Assembly: GCA_025529335.1 (NCBI GenBank) | Contig: JAMYHX010000281.1 | Span: forward strand, 1-54,915 | Direction of reading: 5' to 3' | Length of the DNA: 54,915 nucleotides | Source of the DNA: Rhizopus sp. PT2906 | Lineage: Eukaryota; Mucoromycota; Mucoromycetes; Mucorales; Rhizopodaceae | Shown: positions 34,618 to 44,024 of the stretch, one piece after another | How the letters are laid out: each line of letters starts with the position of its first letter | How positions within the stretch are numbered: the stretch's first letter is position 1 | Translations under genes and position numbers: made by a program | Notes under the pieces: generated by a model | What the model saw: only the letters and a program-made list of their open reading frames with translations | The model's database searches: none | What the model was told of the DNA's origin: nothing

Positions 34618-36694
34618 ATGAGTTGTATATTAGATCATCCTGTTATTGTCTCTATTGACTTTGGTAACTACATTTCACTTTTTAACAAGGTCTTTTTCTT
34701 ATTCATTACTGTACACAAACAGGGACAACCTTCTCTGTAAGTTGGTGATTTACTAAGAATTATGCATAAACAGTATTAACCCAAACACATTTATGCAGGG
34801 TTGTTGTTACTGCTTAGCACAGAATTCTGATGTAGACATTAATGCAATCACGAAATGGCCAAAATATAATGGCTTTTATGCAAAGGTTCCTACATGTTTA
34901 TATTATAAAAATAAAAACAAGGTCTTGGACTGGGGGAAAGGCGCGAAATTACTAGCTTTAAAGGTACTGATTGCCCCTCAATCAACACGTCATAATACTT
35001 TATTTAATAGCCAAACCAAGAAGGTGTATTTTTACAATACTTTAAGCTTGCGTTGGCGCAGAATGACATTCCATTACCTGATGGTAAAACATCAGTAGAT
35101 GTCGTATCAGACTATTTACGACGATTTCACGAGTACATTTGTGAAGAGATACAAAAGACAAGAGGATTTCAGAATTATAGACACGACCAGTATCAATATG
35201 TAAGCATATCGCTTACAAACGTGATTTAACTTTAACCATCTATATCTGTATATAGTGCCTAACTGTTCCCGCTATCTGGTCTGATGAGGCAAAGGCATTG
35301 ATGAGACAAGCAGCTATAAGGGCAGGCATGATAACTGCAGATGATCCGTTAGAAAGACTCAAGCTTATAAGTGAGCCAGAAGCAGCAGCAGCATACTGTG
35401 AAAATAGATACAATTCTTTGAGTTTAAGAAATGGAGACATATTCATGATTGTTGATGCTGGAGGAGGCACAATTGATTTGGTGACTTAGTAAATGTCTTT
35501 CTGTAGATTAAAACACAAGCATCATTAACTTTGAATCAAGTCAAATAGAGGATATCAAACCACCAAGGAAGCTAAAAGAAGTGACTAAAGGACATGGCGG
35601 CATGTGTGGAAGTGCATTTATTGATCAAAACATGAGATTTCTCTTAAGGACAAAGCTAGGCAGTAACATAGAAAAGGTTTCAGCCTGCATGTATGAAACA
35701 ATGATGGACAACTTTATAGAAAGGATAAAAGTATGACATTAGTTACAATATCGATTGACAATACCAACAATCTATTTAGCCTAACTATCGAGGGGACGAA
35801 GATCAATATACGTTAGAAGTGCCAGCTGCTGTTTCTCAGTATATTCCTGCTCATTTTTTGAATGATGTAAGTAAAACAATACCAAGACAAAACACTAATG
35901 GACTTGCCTTTAGAATGGTCACATGATTTTCGATAAAGATGAACTAGAAGACTATGTATTTGGCCCTGTTTTAGATCAGGTTATTGGCCTAGTTAAAGAG
36001 CAATTGATACAAGTTGGTTGTTTTGTTAACTCTATCTTTCTTGTTGGAGGATTTGGATCTTCTTCATATCTTTATGAAGCTTTAAAAAACAGTCTTGGTC
36101 CAGATGAAGTTGGAGAAATAGCTATGCCACCACGAGGAGAATTAGCAGTTGCTGAAGGAGCAATATATCATGTACTTGGGCCAACTTTAGTGACAAGCAA
36201 AATATTACGTCGATCATATGGCATAAGAACACGGCTTCCATTTGTAGAAGGAATTGATCCAGAATCAAGTGCCATTATCACAAGCGATGGAATAAAAAGA
36301 TGCTCGACACGATTTGAAATCATTGCGATGAAAGGTGCTCGTATTGATGCTAACCAAACAATGAGACGAACCTACTGGGTAGAATATCCAAAGCATACCG
36401 AAGGTAATAGAAGAGAAAAGTGATAATTTCTCAGTTCATACGAGTTAACATTTTTGAAAAGTTGATCTATACGCCTGTGATGACGACTCAATACCAAGAT
36501 ATATTACCGATAAGGGAGTAGTGAAGCTCATTGAACTTCCTGTAAAAATGCCATTGCTTTCGAACGTAGAGAATGGTACTAGAGTGGATATTACTGTGAG
36601 TTTTATTTTTGGGCTTACTGAAATCAAAATTGTTACAACTATTGCTGGAATCACTGCTGAGCATGTGTTAGATGCAAATGACTTTTACGCATAA
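34618..36694 (+). CDS. HSPA12-like Hsp70 family ATPase
   Basis: Nine exons: 34618-34663, 34723-34736, 34799-34963, 35011-35199, 35256-35488, 35520-35730, 35780-35866, 35914-36403 and 36462-36694 (555 aa). The actin-like ATPase fold is clear: phosphate-1 motif VSIDFGTTFSG (residues 11-21), connect-type segment LTVPAIWSDEAK, ISEPEAAAAYC, phosphate-2 VDAGGGTIDLVTY, and the adenosine motif IFLVGGFGSSSYL. No canonical Hsp70 substrate-binding domain follows, which marks the HSPA12 branch, common in fungi. Role unknown beyond a probable ATP-dependent, cytosolic regulatory function. Exon 2 has only 14 nt and encodes TTFS of the phosphate loop. The intron 35489-35519 is only 31 nt, but no other join keeps frame. 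Confidence 0.9.
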
Positions 36695-36767
36695 TATAGA
36701 AATATACAACAGTTTTACAAAATAAATAGATATACATATACTAGACAAAAGAAGAGTAAAGAGATAC

Positions 36768-36788
36768 ATATATATATATATATATATA
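36768..36788. repeat. AT microsatellite
   Basis: Perfect alternating TA run between the convergent stops of the HSPA12-like gene (36694) and the CUE-domain gene (36849). Confidence 0.85.
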
Positions 36789-36848
36789 AGCTATGATATC
36801 ACTGTGAGATTAGGATGTTACAATGAGTATTATAGAACAAGCGTGTTT

Positions 36849-38115
36849 TTATGGAATGAGATGCACAAGAGTGTCTTTTTGTATGTCTTGATATGCAGGA
36901 GGAGGCATATCAGGCTCGTCGAAAGGATTATTCACTACTTCTTCGTCTATTGTTATCATAGAGTTAGCTTAGTAAATGGTGTGTTATTGCCAATGATCTG
37001 TTGTACCTCGTTGACGATGTGTGTTTGTATTTAGTCTTCTTGAAGGAAGAGAAGGTGTATTGATCAATGATTGCGGTGATGAATTGCTATTGTTTGGTAA
37101 TTCTGATAGAAAGGGGTTTGTGCGAGTTTCCCCAACTATAATTATTTTTGTTTAATACTTGTCATAATTTATCTATTAGTTCATATACCGGTTAATCGTC
37201 TTGGTGGTACTGGTGGTGGCAAGGTAGAACGACTTGGAGTTGATCGAATTGAAGTGGTAAATACGATATTGGAATATCCTATAGTGATCTTTAAGGTTAA
37301 ATTTTAATCAACAGAATCATTTAGATTAATTGATTGACCTTGATGATAATGATTTGTATTCAAGTTTTGTGAAGTACTGTTATATTTACTGTTATATCAT
37401 AATGACATTGTAAATAACTTTCAGTGTACTTACTATTGATGAACACTCTGTGGTTGATATTTAACTGTGTCTATATATATAAAAAGAAAGGGTCAACATA
37501 ATCCATTCTAATAAAAGGGTGATATTCTCATTACTTTCCAAACGCTGTACTCTATTTCTGTCATTATTGTTATGACTGTCGTTATGATGTATGAATGGAT
37601 TACTTTTTATACGCCCTATACACACACACAAAAAAAAAAATTCAGCTGAGGTTGGTATGATGTGTTGAAGAGAATATACTTGGTAAGCTTAAAAATGATC
37701 CATTGTTCGTATTTCTATTCATGTCTCTCTCTGCCTTCAATCGACTTTCTACATAAAGTTCTTGACGCCATTGAGCCAACTCTTCACGGACAGTTGGTGG
37801 TTTAGTCTTGTTCTATGTCAAAGTGTATCAATATAGACAGATCTTTTCTATTGAGATAACTTACAATCGGAGAAAATGGTGTTGTCTCTGACTGTTTGAG
37901 AAATATAAAGAGTTAATATGTTAGTTTTTGTCATGTTATTCCTTATTTACAGAGTGTATTGGCTTAGTTGGACTATTGGGCTCTAATAACATATCAAATG
38001 CTGTATTAATATCGCCTCGAGCTGAATAAAGAGCTTCGTCAATAGTTAATATGTCAATATCTGGAAATGCTTCTTTTAATATTCTAATCTGTGGTTCATG
38101 AAATGGATTTGGCAT
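36849..38115 (-). CDS. CUE-domain protein with C-terminal PPAY motif
   Basis: Nine short exons: 38115-37951, 37891-37865, 37812-37680, 37615-37535, 37470-37434, 37388-37339, 37278-37189, 37135-37007 and 36946-36849 (269 aa). All nine join in one frame with GT-AG sites. The N-terminus is a CUE ubiquitin-binding domain (about 4-47; EPQIRILKEAFPDI, then NTAFDMLLE). The rest is low-complexity, rich in Asn/Ser/Pro, with basic PPPVPPRR and a C-terminal MPPPAYQDI holding a PPxY motif, the kind bound by WW domains of Rsp5/Nedd4 ligases. The layout resembles yeast Cue5, an adaptor linking ubiquitinated cargo to autophagy, but homology beyond the CUE domain is not shown. The tail exons are less certain than the first three. 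Confidence 0.8.
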
Positions 38116-38234
38116 GTTGAAAACGGAGAATACCAAGAATAATAATAATAATAAAAAAAAAAAGGCCAAGAAAAAATTAGGGCAGAAAAGAAAAAGTAAT
38201 GTTACATGATCTCACTTTTATGAATTAAAAAATG

Positions 38235-39025
38235 TTAACCGTATCTGATACCCGCATAAAGACCAATCAAGAAGGTTGACTTGAACTGAATATTGTTTGT
38301 CAAGAGATCAACAAACTTTTGCCACTTGGAACGAAGGTCTTTTGCTGTTACTCTTCCATCTTTATCAACGTCTAGTGTTTTGTTATATTTGCCTTCTAAA
38401 CGGTCCCAATGAATGGTGACATAGCCTTCCTGAGCAAGGTACTACACACATACAAGGAATAAGCCATTATGGGAAAAATTTCTATTTATAAATTACCTGC
38501 AAAAATACAAAGCCTGTACCAACAAACATGGCGAATATCTTGCCAACTTTCTTTATCAAAAACCCTGTACAGAAACCTAGAAAAGTACCAAAGGTCAATT
38601 CACCCTTGTTAAGGATTGGCTTTTGCTTGGAAGTAGTGATAATCTTTGGTTGACTGATATCATTGGCATAAACGGCTAAGCACCATTAGCCATGCGTATA
38701 CAAGTTAGACAGCATATCTATTACCTTCACACATCACTGGTTTCTTGACCAATAGAGGAGTAGTGGCAATACTAAATGCAGTAAGAGGTATTATCTTTGA
38801 TGCACCAAAAGTGGCAGCAGGCGTACTAAAAGTTTTATTGAAAACAGGCTGCTCTGATAATATTATTCTTTAGTAGTTGTATTTATTGTTATTATTACTA
38901 CTACTACTACTTGGAGTTGTGTATTGTCTAATAGCCTGAGCACGATAAATAGGTCGAGAAACGCGACTAGACGTCTTGAACACGTTTGAACTCGAACTAC
39001 AGACCCTTGTGGACAATCGAAGCAT
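38235..39025 (-). CDS. FUN14 domain mitochondrial protein
   Basis: Four exons: 39025-38899, 38853-38725, 38675-38497 and 38441-38235 (213 aa). The Arg/Ser-rich N-terminus (MLRLSTRVCSSSSNVFK to RQYTT) looks like a mitochondrial presequence. The FUN14 core follows: LNKGELTFGTFLGFCTGFL, then KVGKIFAMFVGTGFVFLQ, EGYVTIHWDRLE, and a last hydrophobic helix ending GLYAGIRYG. Between them, residues 169-180 (DVDKDGRVTAKD) read as an EF-hand-type loop. FUN14 proteins include the mitophagy receptor FUNDC1; no N-terminal YxxL motif was seen here. The gene stands 119 bp upstream of the CUE gene on the same strand. The exon 1 donor was set by the only join giving KQPVFNKTFS in frame, with a TACTAA branch-point-like site. 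Confidence 0.9.
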
Positions 39026-39651
39026 AGTTTGTACGAAAAGAAAGTAAAAACTTCATGTGGGGTCTAGTAAAATAATAAAAAAAAAAGTGACTTTGTTGTT
39101 ATCTCATTGGCTGTAATTCTTTTAATAGTTCATGCATTACATTGAAACAATATAATTTCATCCCGCCCGGGCAAGATAAAAAAAAAAGTGCATAGAATCT
39201 AAAATCCCTTTTATCAAAAGATGTCGAAAGGAGAGAGAGAAAGAGGCAGTTCATGCGCTTTATTCAGAAATTACACTGATAGAAAAATGATAGCCTCAGA
39301 CAACGAAGAATAAAAGAAGCAAAAGAATGAATAAAGAACTGTTAAATATTTCAGTTATGTGTTATAAGTCTTGACCACATTTATCTTTTCTCAAAAATAT
39401 CAAGCTCATTTTATGTATTAAATGTTGTCTTTTCAATAGTAATAAAAGATGGATAATCAGTAAGTGTAATTGACCTTTGTATTGTGTGCTAATAATTTGT
39501 AAACACCAATGCGAAAAAGCAAATGAAAAATCGACAAATCTTTAAGCAGTTTTCATATTTTCTCTAACTGACATTCTTATTGTTCTTGTCTTTGTTTTTT
39601 CATTGAATGCTTCTTGCGTGAACCATTGCCGTTTATTATTAAAAAATGAAT
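39026..39651. other. intergenic region with dispersed repeat copy
   Basis: Between the SUB2 stop and the FUN14 start. It holds repeat copy B (39258-39472) and otherwise nothing recognisable. Confidence 0.55.
39258..39472 (+). repeat. dispersed repeat, copy B
   Basis: Shorter partner of the repeat at 5505-6095, same orientation. The 68-base block 39366-39433 differs from 5985-6052 at three positions, and the left block (39258-39352) is a gapped match to 5505-5637. The roughly 340-bp middle of copy A is missing here. Confidence 0.7.
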
Positions 39652-41017
39652 TTAAGAAGTCATGTAGGCATTAATGTCAACGTCTTCAGGAAGTGGTGCA
39701 ATATTAACTTCAAATCTACTTTGAACATCGTTCAAGACCTTTGTATCGTTTTCATCAGAAACAAAAGTGATACCGAGACCCTTGGTACCAAAACGACCAG
39801 CACGACCCACTCTGTGTAAGTAAGAGTCTGCGCCATCGGGCATATCATAGTTGATGACGATGTTGACACGTTCAATATCAATACCACGACCAAATATATC
39901 AGTGGCAACCATAATACGCTTTTCGAATTCCTTGAATGATCTATATCTCTTGATACGTTCTTCTTGAGTCATGTGTGAATGGATACAGATACTTGGGAAG
40001 TTACAGTCTGTTAAGATTCTATTCAATTCATTTGCACGAGCAACAGAACGAACAAAAATACAGACTTGGTTGAATTCAAGTGAATCTAGTAAATCATTCA
40101 ATTTACGGTTCTTTTCTCTTTCCTCTAATTTGATATAGAATTGTTGAAGACCATGGAGAGTCAACTTGGCTTCATCATCAACATAGATTTCAAGAGGGTT
40201 TTGCATAAACTTTTTACACACAGGTCTCATATCCTTTGCTAATGTAGCAGTAAACATCATGACTTGCTTGTGATGAGGTGTTGCACGGAAGATATCTTGG
40301 ACATCCCGACGCATATCTAATTGTTCCAGCATCTTGTCACATTCATCCAGAACAAAGTGCTTGACATTGTTAAGCTTGAGATGCTTATCACGTACTAAAG
40401 CCAAAACACGACCAGGAGTGCCCACAAGGATATGAGGACACTTGTTCTTGTCCTTTAAGGTTTCAACATCTTTAGTCATAGGTACACCACCATAGAATAC
40501 TTCAGTGCGAATGTCTGGAAGGTATTTGGAGAAACGGCTATATTCATTCTTGATTTGGAAAGCCAATTCACGAGTATGGCAAAGAACAATGACAGACACT
40601 TCGCCATTCACAGGCTCAAGTTGTTGAAGTGTAGCCAGTACAAAAACAGCAGTTTTACCCATACCAGATTTAGCTTGGCAAAGAACGTCCATACCCAAAA
40701 TGGATTGAGGGATACATTCTTGTTGGACTAGAGCACGTTGAGTGTTAGGGTTCTTGGCTGATCAATTGATATTCGAGAAAAATACCTTCTGAAGGGTGTT
40801 CAAAACCACAGTCGACAATACTTCTTAAAAGTTCAGGTTTTAACAAGAAGTCACGGAAACCAGTGGAGTGGATACCGACATATGAACCCTTTTTGTCTTT
40901 CTTCTCTTCTTCTTCATCTACATTAGCTGTTTGTTGTACAGTAGTTTCTTGTTGAAGAGTTTGTTCATCTTCTTCTTCGTAATCAATGAGATCATCAGCG
41001 TGGTCGGCAGCGGACAT
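39652..41017 (-). CDS. SUB2: ATP-dependent RNA helicase SUB2/UAP56
   Basis: Two exons, 41017-40786 and 40727-39652 (435 aa; UAP56 is similar in length). The acidic N-terminus (DDLIDYEEEDEQ) leads to GFRDFLLKPELLRSI and HPSEVQQECIPQ (Q motif). Next come motif I AKSGMGKT, the DECD box characteristic of Sub2/UAP56 rather than DEAD, motif III TAT, and HRVGRAGRFG. By family it is a nuclear splicing factor that also loads the TREX complex for mRNA export. The 58-nt intron contains an in-frame stop, and splicing it gives exact continuity of HPSEVQQE. The frame extending upstream of 41017 is open but not family-like, so the Met at 41017 is preferred. Confidence 0.97.
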
Positions 41018-42504
41018 ACTGAGGTAGACAAAAAAGTGAGTAATGCGTTTTTTAAAAAGGGGATAATCAATCAACTGCCATCCTCCGAATTCGTTTCTCC
41101 ATAAAAGATTGTGTCTCTTTTTGACTTGATTTTCAAAGAAAATGAACAATGAAATGACAGTACTAGTAACAAGTCTTTTTGCTGTACTAGTCATAACTGA
41201 TCTATGATCACAGCTCTACGTGTAGTCTGTCGATACACATACAGTGCGTAATCGGATCCATTCTAATACATATTCTCTGCTCCCTTTTGCTGCTCTGAAA
41301 AATAGCAAATAAAAAAAATCGCCATTGCGGAGTTGTTGGGTCGATTACGTATGACTGCAGTGTTCACGTCATCCAAAGCACATCTTCTAAAACTTTCCAT
41401 CTTCAATAAATGACGACGGCCATCAAGTAGTAAAAGTAGCTTGTCTTTTTTGTAAAGAAAAAACAGCATGTGTACATTGTCTGAGAAGAGTATTGGAAAT
41501 TTCAGCGAGACTTGTAATTTTCATTACACATTTTCAGGAATCAAGCACACAGGAGAATTTCGAATAAGGCGAATTTCGGAGGAGTTGTGTATATAGCAGC
41601 TAGTTGCTTCCAAAGTAGACAACATTTACCTTTAATTTGAGTGTTGAAGGTTGATAAAATAGATGGATGGATGTGAAAAAGAGATAAAGATGGGGTTCTA
41701 GCGAAAAGTGAAAAAAGAAGCTAAAAAAGCACTGAAGCCCCCTGCTGATGGGTCCCAGGGACTGAATTTAAATATTTAATTGCAGCTCGAATGAGCTTGT
41801 TGTGTGGGATCCTTATACATTTGATTGGCTAATAAAATTCAATGTGTTCAATCTTCTTTATCCCTTATATCACACAAACGGCCTCAAAAGTAAAAGATAC
41901 TGAATACAACTGTGTGTTTTCTTTATTTTGAGTTTTTACAAAGTCATATTCACTGTCTTGTAGTAAAAGGACTCGTGTACATTTCTTCCATTATAAGACG
42001 ATAGTAGGGTACGAGTCTGGACATGACTCCACACTACAATAACCGCGTCTAAACTTGCTCTTTTTTATCAAACACCGCTGAGGTGCTTCACTTCAAGCTT
42101 GTGATGTTGGTGTCCCCTTCTCAAAGGTGACACAAATGCTTGATTTAATGCATTTTACAAGTATAATTTAAATTTTAAGGTTTTACTACGTTGTTCATAT
42201 CTTTTATACACGATTTGAAAAGTTTGATTTTTACAATTCTCTCTTACAATTTTAAATTGCATTCATTGCAACTTTACATGATTACAAAAGACATTAAAGA
42301 TAAGCTATAGACACTTTATCCTCTTTCTCTTGTTTCTCTCATGCCTTACGAAGGTCAGCTTAATCTTTGCGTAGAAGCCTATGTCCATCAAATATGAGTC
42401 ATTAAAGCGTTATCTCGAATTTAAAGTTCAGTTTTCCCCACGATTGTAGTAACCTGGTATATATTTTGTCTTCCTTCTCTTTTCTTTTTCTTAAAGTTTT
42501 AAAA
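41018..42504. other. divergent intergenic region SUB2 / DAO
   Basis: About 1.5 kb separating two divergent genes. Short frames (for example 41263-41469 on the minus strand) have no recognisable content. It should include both promoters; a pyrimidine-rich leader precedes the oxidase ATG. Confidence 0.5.
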
Positions 42505-43959
42505 ATGACAAAAAAAGTACTTGTACTTGGTAATGAACATGAAACTTTTATTGAGAGACTTATTTACCTTGTTATTTTCAAGGCGCTGGTGTATCGGGTT
42601 TAACAAGCGGTATCTGCTTATTGCGTAATGGCTTCAAGGATGTTATTATTGCTGCAAGACATTTACCAGGTGACATATCTTCTGAGTATACTTCCCCATG
42701 GGCTGGTGCGTCGATTATAACTGCCGCTAGTCCTGATGACTATCGCTTGCATGGTAAGAGAGAAACTGATTGCCCGACGCGTCAGTTATTTATTCTTGCA
42801 TACAGAAATCGATTTGGATACGAAAAAGGAATTTGCTCGTATCTGTGACAATATTCCTGATGCTCATGTTAGTCGAACAGATTCAGTTCAATATGTAAGG
42901 CAACCAGAGGCAACAGATGAGGAAGTCTATTGGGTTAAGAAACTCTATGACAATGTACGATATCTATAGCAAGTTTGTCTCTTGGATTAACCAATGCAAC
43001 CTATAGGTCCGAGTTATTCCAAAGCAAAATCTTAAGCCCGAAATGTCCCACGGGTATACTTTTACCTCATGTAGGTCCTTCTTTTTCAATTTTGACAAAC
43101 AGAAATTGATTGACACGAATAGATGTCGCCAATGTCCCCAAATATCTTCGATGGCTTTTAAAGACCTATAGAAGCTTAGGAGGTCGTATAGAGAGGCGTA
43201 CATTTAACAGTATTCAAGAAGCTATTGAGTCATATCCAGATGTTGATAGCGTTGTCAATTGTACGGGCTATGGATCGCATGATCTAAAAGATGTAAAAGA
43301 TGACGCATTGTTTACTCTGCGTGGACAAACCGTTCTTGTTCGTGCTCCTCACATCAAGGTTAGTGCCATGTCAACATTTAGGCTAATTTAACTAATTTTA
43401 TTGACTACAGACACAATATTACGATGACAGTAATGTGATAACCATAAAAAGAATATGTCACTGATAGTGATATGTAGGCGCTACTTGCTGGACGTACATC
43501 ATTCCTCGTGACGATGGTACCGTCATTTGTGGCGGTACAGTAGATCCTGACAATAAAGCCACTGCTCCTGATGAGGCAATCACAAAGGATATCCTGAAGC
43601 GAGTTTACGAGATGTGTCCAGATATCACGCATGGAAAGGGTCCTGATGCATTTGATATTGTCTCTTATAACGTTGGATTTCGTCCTGCTCGCCGCGGCGG
43701 CATCCGTATTGAAAAAGAGATTAAGCGTATGTGCACCATTCTATTCATAAATTGTCCCCATTAACGTATCTGTAGACCGCTCTAATGGTCAAAAAGTGAC
43801 CGTATGCCATAATTATGGACATGGATCTCACGGTAAGAATATCGCATCTGTCAGGAATATGAACTAATCTTATGTCTAAATCAAGGTTATCAATCCAGCT
43901 GGGGCTGTAGCCAAAGAGTCGTTAAGTTGCTAAAGGATGAGCGACTCTCGAAATTATAA
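42505..43959 (+). CDS. DAO1: peroxisomal D-amino-acid oxidase
   Basis: Nine exons: 42505-42529, 42583-42753, 42806-42954, 43007-43070, 43123-43358, 43411-43429, 43478-43726, 43776-43832 and 43886-43959 (347 aa, normal for DAO). The FAD-binding loop is VLGAGVSGLTSG at the N-terminus, completed across the first splice. Later blocks are TSPWAGASI, VPKYLRWLLKTYRSLGG, NCTGYGS, the DAO signature VGFRPARRGGIRIE, and HNYGHGSHGYQSSWG. The protein ends in SKL, a type 1 peroxisomal targeting signal. It oxidises D-amino acids to keto acids with release of H2O2 and ammonia. Exon 6 has only 19 nt. The gene is tail to tail with trehalase, 65 bp apart. Confidence 0.96.
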
Positions 43960-44024
43960 ACTTTCTCTTTTTATTAGCTGCATGCATGCCTTTCAAAACA
44001 CACAATAAAAATGACAAAGGCTAT

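Noticed and set aside
40728..40786. read-through of the SUB2 intron giving an insertion AKNPNTQRAL
   Set aside because: Would need a 28-nt intron and adds residues absent from UAP56; the 58-nt intron gives exact HPSEVQQECIP.
41263..41469. 68-codon minus-strand frame upstream of SUB2
   Set aside because: No motif, no splice-supported link to SUB2 and no own context; likely chance.
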